A stretch of 64,000 nt of DNA from NCBI GenBank assembly GCA_037074705.1, contig CM073591.1, positions 33,832,587-33,896,586 of the forward strand, read 5' to 3'. The DNA is from Zhengitettix transpicula (Eukaryota; Arthropoda; Insecta; Orthoptera; Tetrigidae). Positions within the stretch are counted from its first letter, which is position 1; the number at the start of each line of letters is the position of its first letter. The notes under the pieces were generated by a model. It searched no databases. It was given only the letters and a program-made list of their open reading frames with translations, and had not been told where the DNA came from. The translations under genes and the position numbers were made by a program. Positions 23,469-34,040 of this stretch are shown one piece after another.

Positions 23469-26400
23469 GAGTTCTGAGGAATTGCTCCGTGGAAAGCGTC
23501 GCGGCGCCAAGAAGATCCGCGTCTATACAATGGAGGCCAGCGACCAAGGTCAGCAAAAATTCCTCACTCATTGAATTTTATTTTTGATTTTAATGAGTAC
23601 AAATAAATATTTAAAGTTATTACTATAACGTACGATCTACATATAAATATTGTACGTTAAAGAAGGAATATATGAAGATTATCGATAGCGTCAAGCACTT
23701 TGAATGCCTTTTTGATGTCTACTTCTTTTACTTATTGCTTCCCTTAGCCCTGGCATGTAGGCTGTGACTTCCTCTGCCTCCCTAATATACTTTTGTAATT
23801 CGAATATTTGATTATCTCTGTGGTTTAATATATATTATATGTCTGAAGATATAGATTTTCAGAACATTGACATTGATTACATACTAAAAGTATTGATTTT
23901 TATTTCGTTTCGACCTGCATGTAGATCTTTGTCAAACACAGGTTATAGATAAACTTTGGCTAGAGATACTTTGTGTGGGCTACAATAATTTCAGTTCACT
24001 ACCGTTCCAGAGTGTCCCAATATTCCTGGATAATTTTATTATTCCTCGGTATTAATAACAACAATTGAGCATGCCTCAATCGTTTTATCTAATCTAGACC
24101 ATCCTTCTTAACATGGCGGTTGGGCAGACTAGATAAATTAATTTCCAAATTGGCAGGATGTCTATAAATATTAACTATGTGCCTCTGTCGTATCTTTAAA
24201 TTCGTCCCTTTTTAAATAAAAACTCGCTCTTATTTTCTGACCTTATAGCACTTGCCGGTATTTTATAAATCTTTATTTTTTTCTGTACGTTCATTGGGAA
24301 CTGCAAATAAGAAATTTGAACAAATTTTAAGAATTTTACTGATGCTAATCACCCATTTCATAATAATTTAATAAAAACTAATCAGTAGGCAATTTACTAA
24401 CGTATTCCTTACTTGTTTGTATTCCATATACAACTAAGTAAAGAGAAGGCTGTAGACGTTTCCGATCTGCGTTTTTCATAATAAGTGTTGTGAACACTAA
24501 ATTTAGAGCATTGACGTACTGCTGAACTGTCATCTTCCACAACACGTGGTTATGTGTCGATTCTCCTTCAGTCTTAACCCCCGTTTTCCCTCCATGACGA
24601 GCAGTTTCGTCCCTAAATTTTAGGAACTCTGCAGGTGTAATGATTTTAATGAAAAGATAAATTCGTAATATAAAAATTCAAAAATAAAACAATTATTTAC
24701 AAATATGATCATTTATAATACAATTATGAAGATCTGAAAATTAATAAAACATTACTTTCAATTAACTACATGAGAATTGGTGGATATTAATTTCAAATGT
24801 GATTTAACGTTGCGACCGAAATGACAGCTGTTAAGGGTATTGTTGAGTTTAAAGTAATTAGCCAAAACAATTATAATATAATGAACATAAGTCAGAATTC
24901 ATTATTTAAGATTTACAATACACAAAACGTTTCCTCCGGTGTTGAATCTCTTCAGTTGTACATAATTAATTTGAATTGAATTGATATAATCCATTAAACA
25001 GTAAAATGTTGACTACTTCCATGGCCAAAACTTATATTACAATAATTGTATTACAATAACAAGGAATCGTAAATATTATTTAAATTATTTTCAACGATAA
25101 TTTTGACTCCAGTCTGCTGTATCTTTGAGCTGTACTCATTCGTTGTGTGACTAACATTTGTGACAGTTAGTGTGGGTTTCTTGATTCATGTGTACGGTCA
25201 TATTTCCCCGACTGGCATTTGTTAGACAATTTAAATTCTCTTTTAAATCTTTACCATATAAATTAAAGTAACAGTACTTTACCACATACTATTGCAAACA
25301 TTCGTGAAAGGAATGCGGTACATAGATCACCTTCCAGTTGATGTAACACGTTTCGAGTGAAGGATCCGCTAGCTGACGGCTTATCAGTCTAACTGTTAAT
25401 AATTTGAAAAGAATATCTTAAATAAATCAATAATAACGCAAAAAATTATGACATTATACTTTAAAATTAAAATTGCAATAAAAACGTATATTGCCCTATT
25501 GATTTGGGCGTCAAATGTACAGAAATCGTGGTTTATTTATCCTGCCTTGATTTCGATGCTTATACGAATCCTATGGTCCGTAAGATCTGGGCGCTGGATT
25601 ATTTTTTTAACAGTTAAATAAACATACTTAATATCTATTTAACCACTTTATTCGACGAGACATGAGATATTAACATGTTACAAAATATAATAAAGGGAAT
25701 AAATTTTTTCTATTGTATCTAATTCCTAATATTTACAAAACACAACTACATTAAAAGAAATTGAAATTGTTCTCGTTTTCAATACTGAATTAATACAAAT
25801 ATTTAAACAAAAATGGCGTCTATGTTGGCGGCAAAAGCTTTAAGTAGCAAGATTACTAAATTTACAAGTCGTAAATCAAAATAGCATTTCTGACAACTAT
25901 GCAAACACTGAACAATTAAAAATTATATTTTCAACAATCTTGAATGCCATTCCTAAATTATGAGAAAAAATTCCACAATATCTTAGCCGTCAAAAACATT
26001 CCTTTTCGTGATGTGTTTTTATTGAGAACGTTTCATGCTTAATTTGTACGGTTGAGTCTAGTAGCCGCAGTTTGTTCTAGCTGGACAAAACGGTTATATA
26101 CAAAAATACACATTCCTTTCGATGTCTAATCCTTTTTGTTGGCCCTGTGCATTTAAATTCTAAGAGAATTTAATCTAAGCAGATACCCGTGAATGTCGAA
26201 TATTATTAGTCCATCTTCTGTGTCGTTTCAGAAGACGACGATATGCAGGGCCCGGACTTGCCTCTGGCGCCCCGGCGCGTGGCTGGCGTCGTGCTGGCCG
26301 TGGAGGAGGCGCCGCGAATCGTCCTCACCACGGTCAGGGTGGCGATGCCCGACCGCTCGCACTCCGCCCCCGCCAGTCTCAACGTGTCCTCTACATCTGC

Positions 26401-26704
26401 GCAAAGCCAGCCGACGCCTCCGCCGACGCCGCCTTCACCCACGACGGCGTTCAGGCAAAGACGCCGCGGGGGAAGCGCCGAGGAGAACGACGGTGTGGGG
26501 CTGCTGTGCATCCACGAGAACGGCGCCGAGTTCGACCACGAGGACAGCTTCGTGGACGCAGAGTCCGTCGCGGCGCTGCGAGGTAGTGACTTCTCCAGGG
26601 ACACCTCAAGCGTTGTCCTCGACAACCGCAACGCCACTGACCAGAAAAGCGACAAGCCGAAGCTAGAAACCAGCAGCGACACTTGTGGAAAATCCAAATA
26701 CTGA
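23469..26704 (+). CDS. unrecognised host gene, last two exons (GC-rich, proline-rich tail)
   Basis: Exon 23469-23548 (acceptor ttccacag, donor CAAG/gtcagc) encodes SSEELLRGKRRGAKKIRVYT plus six residues. Its phase, one base in and one base out, fits the acceptor tttcag before 26232. The last exon 26232-26704 opens E-DDD-MQGPDLPLAPRRV, runs through a PTPPPTPPSP stretch and an acidic segment, and ends GKSKY before TGA. The exons are much richer in G and C than the surrounding DNA, and an intron of 2,683 bp separates them. The basic KRRGAKKIR patch and the low-complexity tail suggest the cytoplasmic or disordered C-terminus of a larger protein. I cannot name the family. Upstream exons were not found. 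An in-frame ATG within the last exon could instead start a short product, but the matching phases favour the joined model. Confidence 0.55.
24530..24620 (-). repeat. partial SINE-like repeat
   Basis: The string atgtgtcgattctccttcag followed by tcttaacccccgttttcc is related to 53043-53095 within the SINE-like copy at 52.9-53.2 kb. Only the body is present and the tRNA-like part is absent. Confidence 0.45.
24621..26180. other. AT-rich intron of the unrecognised gene
   Basis: No repeat or open frame of note is visible between the SINE fragment and the last exon. Confidence 0.45.
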
Positions 26705-27510
26705 CGTCTCGAGAACCCCACAATTATAGTTGAAATAATTTCTTATTTTCTGATCTTCAGTACAGAATTGGGCAATATATAAATCAGTTACAATTATGGT
26801 ACGTTCCGTGGACCCAGAAGACGAGAAACCGATTGTTGCCGAAAAGAATCTCAGGACTCATACTTTTGTGTGCGTCAGTTTCGATGCATCGTCGAGTGCC
26901 ACCTCGCTCGAGAATTCTCTATATTTTCTCGTAACTGTTATTAGTAACGTGAAATAAAACTGGGAAGACCACGAAATTTTGTGTGCATTAATTACAAAAC
27001 CTTCAAAATTACTGAATAGGTTGACATGTCTTCCTATATTTTCCAGGAAGGCTGTTTGTAACTTCCTCCTCGTCTTTAACAAATATCCCTTAATGCCAAG
27101 TTGGTGAGCGACAGATAAACGAAATGTTTTACGATACTGTACAAGAGGTTGGTATACAGGGTAAACGTGTCATTATGGTTGACAATCTTGCGTACCTTTA
27201 TTTTTATAAATCTAATGGAGCACTGAGACTTATTTCTCAAGGCGTGTCTTAGATGTGATAGTTAATCCAAAACCGTAACAACAGTAATTTATGACTTGTA
27301 ATTTAGTTCGAATGTCGAAACAGCTACGTCCTCAGTCCATCGATTATGGATTTTGGCAGACTAAATGGCTAAACGTTACATTACTTCCCCTTCGCGTAGA
27401 TGCAAATGTGAACTTCAAATATTTAAGACAATTCTAAGGATTTAATTGAGTTTTAAAATAAATCATTAAATGCACTTAGTTACATGAATTTATCGAAGCT
27501 GGCCACCGCT
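26705..27510. other. 3' UTR or flank of the unrecognised gene
   Basis: The sequence is non-coding after TGA 26702-26704. A canonical AATAAA occurs at about 26954 in gtgaaataaaactg, which would give a 3' UTR of roughly 250 bp. Confidence 0.35.
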
Positions 27511-27534
27511 ATATATATATATATATATATATAT
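27511..27534. repeat. (TA)n microsatellite abutting an LTR
   Basis: A run of twelve TA dinucleotides ends in ATAT directly before an LTR terminus TGTAATAATT at 27535. Confidence 0.95.
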
Positions 27535-27800
27535 TGTAATAATTAAATATAATATGTGATTGTGGCGTTTCTAAATGAAAGAACTTAAGTGAAACTTATT
27601 AAACAAGATTTATTATCAATTTTATAACAAGTATAAAATACACAAAATATTTGGGATCTCAGGGTCTTGATCTGGGTTTGATAAATGGCAGAATTTAAAT
27701 AATCAAAATTATAGTTACTTTTTATGGAAATCAATACGTCTGAACATAGACGAAATTTGTTGCGGAAGAAATAATGTTAAAGATTGAATTTAACAATTTC
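27535..27800 (-). repeat. gypsy-like LTR fragment, cut off by the Merlin region
   Basis: It starts TGTAATAATT and carries atttgggatctcagggtctt and ctgggtttgataaatggc as in the other LTR copies. Homology stops near 27800, where the sub-repeats of the Merlin region begin, so the remaining 700 bp or so are absent. Confidence 0.75.
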
Positions 27801-27829
27801 AATTTGGGTTGACTGGAGAACACTGAAAT

Positions 27830-28000
27830 GCCGCCATTTTTTTTTCCTCGGCCTAAAATACGTAATTTCTGACGTAGTACGGCATCATGGCCGCCAAAAA
27901 AAAACGAAAATCGTAGTGTTGATGACGTTACAAGAAAGTCGGACATCATGGCCGCCAAAAATCGAAGTGTTGATGACGTCACAAGAAAGTTGAAATTGCT
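27830..28000. repeat. GC-richer sub-repeats with CRE-like sites
   Basis: Two units starting catcatggccgccaaaaa at 27883 and 27944 (61-bp period) each end in a tgatgacgt..acaagaaagt block. The palindrome TGACGTCA is present at 27974-27981, and near-matches occur at 27923 and 27880. The same palindrome heads Merlin copies 1 and 2. Confidence 0.7.
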
Positions 28001-28068
28001 TGATATTCAACTGTATATAAAACACTGAAAAACCGGCAATTTTTTAACTGAGTGATGACGTCACTATC

Positions 28069-28272
28069 ATGTTAACGCACGGTGTAGAACATTTTATGGA
28101 AGGCACATTTATCTTAAGGAAACACACAAAAGTTTCGTTACTTTATAAACACATGCGAACACATGAGGTTATCACAAAGGAGAAGTTTAAGAATGCAGTT
28201 TTAAAGAAACATGAAAATTCTCGCACTTTTAACGAATACTTTAAACACATACCTAAACCGATCCGTAAATAA
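28069..28272 (+). CDS. small conserved open frame in Merlin unit 1, 67 codons
   Basis: The product starts MLTHGVEHFMEG, has a basic middle with KHMRTHEVITKEKF and ends HIPKPIRK. The same frame is present in unit 3, but unit 2 lost 10 bp between two cacatg repeats. It lies antisense to and downstream of the transposase. It could be chance openness of a 3' UTR or a genuine accessory frame. No motif was recognised and no promoter is evident apart from the nearby TGACGTCA palindrome. Confidence 0.3.
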   Translation: MLTHGVEHFMEGTFILRKHTKVSLLYKHMRTHEVITKEKFKNAVLKKHENSRTFNEYFKHIPKPIRK

Positions 28273-28817
28273 TCCACCGAGGGATTCACGTCCTGTGTTG
28301 GGAAAATGCTAACAACAGATCGCCGGAAACCTCTACAATTATTTGTTGTCGCTCATGGTGGCTACTAACCTGCATCGGAAGATTAAAAAAAATCAACGAT
28401 TGTTCAAAATTTTGAAAAGTACAATTCATAAATTTACAACCATTCCTTTCACAGTACCTTCCATTTCTGCGACCTCTTCGCAAGCAAACACCTCAACCTC
28501 ATTTTCAAAATCTGAAACAAAACGGAGACCAATATATTTAAATTTTAAATTTTATAAACTAATAATCATTATAAAAGTATCTATTCACTTTACCATTTTC
28601 GTCTTGGATCGTATAGATGTCCACATTTTCAGAATCTGAAGAAAAAGAAAAATATGAATTTCAAATATAATTTTAATATACTTAAAGTCAGTAATCTAAA
28701 AACATTCGTTTCACTGTACCTTCGACATGATCACCCTGAGTGTCATCAGGAACACATACATCCAACACAGGACGCGGATTCAGGGGATTGTAAAGCTCTC
28801 CTGCTTGCCTCATAAAT

Positions 28818-29851
28818 TCAACGAAACGGCCTACATTGTTTTTGAAAAAGGTATTTTGCCAATTTCCCTGGTATAGCGGACTTCCTCCGCCCTGGTTCCC
28901 GCATTATATCTTTTGCAGCTCTCCAAATTGCCTCAATGGAATTTGTATGTGGTCCAGTATTTGGGTCCACAAAATTTTTACTATGGTTCACCTGCAAAAA
29001 AAACCATAATACGTAAATATATATTGTTGGAGTATACAACAATTATCAAAAACAATTTTACTTACAGTGAGATGTTTATATCCCTCTTTTCCCAGACAAG
29101 CATAAGATGCCCAGCAGTCGCTGATTATCGTCTTACCGGGACGAATCCACTTCTTAATTAACGGGATTAACGTCTCGGACGTCCGATCCTCTACAGTTTC
29201 GAAGAATACATTACCACTATTTCTCTCTATTCCCCCAAAAATCCACTGCCCATCAACTTTTCTCCCTTTTCCATATTTAGACTTTCCAAATTTCGACTCA
29301 TCTATCTCTACAATCTTCCCCGGTCCACCGACCGGCTGCTGCTTCTTCATGAAAACATAGAGAAGCACCTCCATGCAGAATGAGGACCAATCTGCTGCAG
29401 TGTGACTTGAAATTACTGCCTCTTTCATTATGTTATCAATAGAAGTGTTGTCCACCCATTGACATATAAAAATCAACATCTGCAACATGGTCAACTTTGA
29501 TTTCTCGAAAAATGTCCCTACCCTCAGAAACACCGTTTTGCCACACATTGCTAAAAGTCCCTTCTTCATCACCATATTTGTACAGCGCCACATGTATCCA
29601 TCTGGTGCAGCCTCGTTCTTCGCAATACTTAACATTCCCCCACATTTCCTACAGGGATACGTCCCCTCCTGCGGAATTACCTTCCAGGTCATGAGGTCGT
29701 CAATAATTCCTCTCTTGTCCAAGCATTTCATCACCAAGGTAACAATATTCATCTCCTGCAAGGAAAAATGAAAAATTATTAATTGTATTTATTTACATTC
29801 TAGGAAAACTAAACGTGTTAAAACAAAAAAAGAAATACTTACATCATCCAT
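28818..29851 (-). CDS. Merlin transposase copy 1 (ISXO2-like DDE), C-terminally truncated
   Basis: Exons 29843-29851 (MDD), 29066-29755 and 28991 downwards join at GTAAGT/CAG sites in phase. The product is about 290 residues. Near residues 30-75 is a zinc-ribbon-like part with CRKCGG and two later cysteines (RCTN, MCGK). Next comes a helical linker, then the IS1595/ISXO2-type DDE domain with GKIVEIDESKFGKSKYGKGR, GQWIFGGIER, IISDCWASY and, across the third exon, HTNSIEAIWRAAK. The triad D, D, E is therefore present. A 14-bp deletion shifts the frame so that translation ends QKQCRPFR-stop, losing the last roughly 50 or more residues and the later exons at 28594-28635 and 28458-28511. Merlin transposases cut and paste their element. 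Whether this shortened form works is unknown. Confidence 0.8.
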
Positions 29852-30127
29852 GTCTCTATTTTCTTCTTAAGACGAAATATATAAAAATAGCGTACGAAAA
29901 CTAGATCTGGAAAATGAAAAGCAACATAATTTATTAGCAAATTTTAACGCACGAACGTGTCTAAATAGAAACTATGATTAAAAAAGAAAGTAATTCTGGA
30001 AATACTTACATTCACTGCGTTTGTTCTTTCTGCTAATTACGCACAAAACTACAAAAGCGTACGAAAACTAGATCTGGAAAATGAAAAACCGGCAATTTTT
30101 TAACTGAGTGATGACGTCATTATCATG

Positions 30128-30320
30128 TTAATAACGCACGGTGTAGAACATTTTATGGAAGGCACATTTATCTTAAGGAAACACACAAAAGTTTCGTTAC
30201 TTTATAAACACATGAGGTTATCACAAAGGAGAAGTTTAAGAATGCAGTTTTAAAGAAACATGAAAATTCTCGCACTTTTAACGAATACTTTAAACACATA
30301 CCTAAACCGATCCGTAAATA
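30128..30320 (+). pseudogene. broken counterpart of the small + strand frame, unit 2
   Basis: The sequence is nearly identical to 28069-28272 but lacks 10 bp (gcgaacacat-type) between two cacatg repeats, which shifts the frame in the middle. The C-terminal codons are otherwise kept. Confidence 0.5.
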
Positions 30321-30474
30321 ATCCACCGAGGGATTCACGTCCTGTGTTGGGAAAATGCTAACAACAGATCACCGGAAACCTCTACAATTATTTGTTGTCG
30401 CTCATGGTGGCTACTAACCTGCATCGGAAGATTAAAAAAAATCAACGATTGTTCAAAATTTTGAAAAGTACAAT

Positions 30475-31907
30475 TCATAAATTTACAACCATTCCTTTCA
30501 CAGTACCTTCCATTTCTGCGATCTCTTCGCAAGCAAACACCTCAACCTCATTTTCAAAATCTGAAACAAAACGGAGACCAATATATTTAAATTTTATAAA
30601 CTTCTAATAATCATTATAAAAGTATCTATTCACTTTACCATTTTCGTCTGGGATCGTATAGATGTCCACATTTTCAGAATCTGAAGAAAAAGAAAAATAT
30701 GAATTTCAAATATAATTTTAATATACTTAAAGTCAGTAATCTAAAAACATTCGTTTCACTGTACCTTCGACATGATCACCCTGAGTGTCATCAGGAACAC
30801 ATACATCCAACACAGGACGCGGATTCAGGGGATTGTAAAGCTCTCCTGCGTGCCTCATAAATTCAACGAAACGGCCTACATTCCGCAACCTACATTGTTT
30901 TTGAAAAAGGTATTTTGCCAATTTCCCTGGTATAGCGGACTTCCTCAGCCCTGGTTCCCGCATTATATCTTTTGCAGCTCTCCAAGTTGCCTCAATGGAA
31001 TTTGTATGTGCTCCAGTTTTTGGGCCCACAAAATTTTTACTATGGTTCACCTGCAAACAAAATCATAATACGTAAATATATATTGTTGGAGTATACAACA
31101 ATTATCAAAAACAATTTTACTTACAGTGAGAGGTTTATATCCCTCTTTTCCCAGACAAGCATAAGATGCCCAGCAGTCGCTGATTATCGTCTTACCGGGA
31201 CGAATCCACTTCTTAATTAACGGGATTAACGTCTCGGACGTCCGATCCTCTACAGTTTCGAAGAATACATTACCACTATCTCTCTCTATTCCACCAAAAA
31301 TCCACTGCCCATCAACTTTTCTCCCTTTTCCATATTTAGACTTTCCAAATTTCGACTCATCTATCTCTACAATCTTCCCCGATCCACCGACCGGTTGCTG
31401 CTTCTTCATGAATACATAGAGAAGCACCTCCATGCAGAATGAGGACAAATCTGCTGCAGTGTGACTTGAAATTACTGCCGCTTTCATTATATTATCAATA
31501 GAAGTGTTGTCCACCCATTGACATAAAAATCAACATCTGCAACATGGTCAACTTTGATTTCTCGAAAAATGTCCCTACCCTCAGAAACACCGTTTTGCCA
31601 CACATTGCTAAAAGTCCCTTCTTCATCACCATATTTGTACAGCGCCACATGTATCCATCTGGTGCAGCCTCGTTCTTCGCAATACTTAACATTCCCCCAC
31701 ATTTCCTACAGGGATACGTCCCCTCCTGCGGAATTACCTTCCAGGTCATGAGGTGATCAATAATTCCTCTCTTGTCCAAGCATTTCATCACCAAGGTAAC
31801 AATATTCATCTCCTGCAAGGAAAAATGAAAAATTATTAATTGTATTTATTTACATTCTAGGAAAACTAAACGTGTTAAAACAAAAAAGAAATACTTACAT
31901 CTTCCAT
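30475..31907 (-). pseudogene. Merlin transposase copy 2, frameshifted before the DDE domain
   Basis: The exon layout is 31899-31907 (MED), 31125-31812, 30765-31050, 30639-30680 and a terminal exon from 30560. The second exon is 688 rather than 690 nt, because two bases are missing near 31525 where copies 1 and 3 read acatataaaa. Translation therefore stops at MSMGGQHFY, before the catalytic domain. The DDE part (IDESKFGK, IISDCWASY, HTNSIEATW) is intact in the other frame. Exon 3 keeps the full 286 nt and reads on through VEFMRHAGELYNPLNPRP into an acidic tail whose later exons contain DSENVDIYTIPDENG-like sequence. This copy shows what the undeleted C-terminus looks like. Confidence 0.8.
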
Positions 31908-32168
31908 GTCTCTATTTCCTCCTTAAGACGAAATTTATAAAAATAGCTTACGAAAACTAGATCTGGAAAATGAAAAGCAACATAATTTATTAGCAAATTT
32001 TAACGCACGAACGTGTCTAAATAGAAACTATAATTAAAAAAGAAAGTAATTCTGGAAATACTTACATTCACTGCGTTTGTTCTTTCTGCTAATTACGCAC
32101 AAAACTACAAAACTAGATCTGGAAAATGAAAAACGTCAATTTTTTAACTGAGTGATGACCTCACTATC

Positions 32169-32375
32169 ATGTTAATAACGCACGGTGTAGAACATTTTAA
32201 GGAAGGCACATGTATCTTAAGGAAACACACAAAAGTTTCGTTACTTTATAAACACATGCGAACACATGAGGTTATCACAAAGGAGAAGTTTAAGAATGCA
32301 GTTTTAAAGAAACATGAAAATTCTCGCACTTTTAACGAATACTTTAAACACATACCTAAACCGATCCGTAAATAA
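32169..32375 (+). CDS. small conserved open frame in Merlin unit 3, 68 codons
   Basis: It is the counterpart of 28069-28272, starting MLITHGVEHFKEG and ending HIPKPIRK, with few substitutions. Conservation between units may only reflect their recent duplication. The nearby palindrome is mutated to TGACCTCA in this unit. Confidence 0.3.
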   Translation: MLITHGVEHFKEGTCILRKHTKVSLLYKHMRTHEVITKEKFKNAVLKKHENSRTFNEYFKHIPKPIRK

Positions 32376-32916
32376 TCCACCGAGGGATTCACGTCCTGTG
32401 TTGGGAAAATGCTAACAACAGATCGCCGGAAACCTCTACAATTATTTGTTGTCGCTCATGGTGGCTACTAACCTGCATCGGAAGATTAAAAAAAATCAAC
32501 GATTGTTCAAAATTTTGAAAAGTACAATTCATAAATTTACAACCATTCCTTTCACAGTACCTTCCATTTCTGCGACCTCTTCCCAAGCAAACACCTCAAC
32601 CTCATTTTCAAAATCTGAAACAAAACGGAGACCAATATATTTAAATTTTATAAACTTCTAATAATCATTATAAAAGTATCTATTCACTTTACCATTTTCG
32701 TCTGGGATCGTATAGATGTCCACATTTTCAGAATCTGAAGAAAAAGAAAAATATGAATTTCAAATATAATTTTAATATACTTAAAGTCAGTAATCTAAAA
32801 ACATTCGTTTGACTGTACCTTCGACATGATCACCCTGAGTGTCATCAGGAACACATACATCCAACACAGGACGCGGATTCAGGGGATTGTAAAGCTCTCC
32901 TGCGTGCCTCATAAAT

Positions 32917-33949
32917 TCAACGAAACGGCCTACATTGTTTTTGAAAAAGGTATTTTGCCAATTTCCCTGGTATAGCGGACTTCCTCCGCCCTGGTTCCCG
33001 CATTATATCTTTTGCAGCTCTCCAAGTTGCCTCAATGGAATTTGTATGTGCTCCAGTTTTTGGGTCCACAAAATTTTTACTATGGTTCACCTGCAAACAA
33101 AATCATAATACGTAAATATATATTGTTGGAGTATACAACAATTATCAAAAACAATTTTACTTACAGTGAGATGTTTATATCCCTCTTTTCCCAGACAAGC
33201 ATAAGATGCCCAGCAGTCGCTGATTATCGTCGTACCGGGACGAATCCACTTCTTAATTAACGGGATTAACGTCTCGGACGTCCGATCCTCTACAGTTTCG
33301 AAGAATACATTACCACTATCTCTCTCTATTCCCCCAAAAATCCACTGCCCATCAACTTTTCTCCCTTTTCCATATTTAGACTTTCCAAATTTCGACTCAT
33401 CTATCTCTACAATCTTCCCCGGTCCACCGACCGGTGGCTGCTTCTTCATGAATACATAGAGAAGCACCTCCATGCAGAATGAGGACCAATCTGCTGCAGT
33501 GTGACTTGAAATTACTGCCTCTTTCATTATGTTATCAATAGAAGTGTTGTCCACCCATTGACATATAAAAATCAACATCTGCAACATGGTCAACTTTGAT
33601 TTCTCGAAAAATGTCCCTACCCTCAGAAACACCGTTTTGCCACACATTGCTAAAAGTCCCTTCTTCATCACCATATTTGTACAGCGCCACATGTATCCAT
33701 CTGGTGCAGCCTCGTTCTTCGCAATACTTAACATTCCCCCACATTTCCTACAGGGATACGTCCCCTCCTGCGGAATTACCTTCCAGGTCATGAGGTGGTC
33801 AATAATTCCTCTCTTGTCCAAGCATTTCATCACCAAGGTAACAATATTCATGTCCTGCAAGGAAAAATGAAAAATTATTAATTGTATTTATTTACATTCT
33901 AGGAAAACTAAACGTGTTAAAACAAAAAAGAAATACTTACATCTTCCAT
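32917..33949 (-). CDS. Merlin transposase copy 3 (ISXO2-like DDE), C-terminally truncated
   Basis: Exons 33941-33949, 33165-33854 (690 nt) and 33090 downwards give about 290 residues with the same zinc-ribbon cysteines and the full DDE triad (VEIDESKFGK, IISDCWASY, GAHTNSIEATW). The same 14-bp deletion as copy 1 ends the frame at QKQCRPFR. At intron and linker sites, however, this copy agrees with copy 2 rather than copy 1, for example gcaaacaaaatcataat after the exon 3 acceptor and gtctgggatcg in exon 4. PGTTII replaces PGKTII. Downstream exons at 32693-32734 and 32561-32614 are intact but out of frame. Confidence 0.8.
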
Positions 33950-34040
33950 GTCTCTATTTCCTTCTTAAGACGAAATTTATAAAAATAGCGTACGAAAACT
34001 AGATCTGGAAAATGAAAAGCAACATAATTTATTAGCAAAT

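Larger units (their letters stand above)
28026..34040 (-). mobile_element. tandem array of three Merlin-type elements
   Basis: Three head-to-tail units of about 2,056, 2,044 and 1,915 bp start near 28026, 30082 and 32126. Each has in order (+ strand) a gcaattttttaactgagtga head, a short + strand open frame, and a minus-strand transposase with at least five exons. A non-coding first exon with a GTAAGT donor is visible at about 30000-30030 and 32055-32085. Units are about 95-98% identical. I found no terminal inverted repeats or 8-bp target duplication of the kind Merlin elements normally have, so the array may have arisen by duplication rather than by three transpositions. Confidence 0.85.

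Noticed and set aside
26206..26721. 171-codon minus-strand open frame opposite the last exon
   Set aside because: It lies wholly antisense to the exon 26232-26704, whose splice phase and stop fit a gene. GC-rich DNA is low in stops on all frames, so this is a shadow.
28286..28483. 65-codon minus-strand frame after Merlin exon 5 (also 30335 and 32389)
   Set aside because: It lies in another frame beyond the likely stop of the transposase. A cryptic acceptor would join to an immediate stop codon, so I did not call a further exon.
29436..33793. Several 65-94 codon frames on the + strand and alternate minus frame opposite Merlin exon 2
   Set aside because: They are the same stretch in shifted or antisense frames and repeat in all three units only because the units are duplicates.
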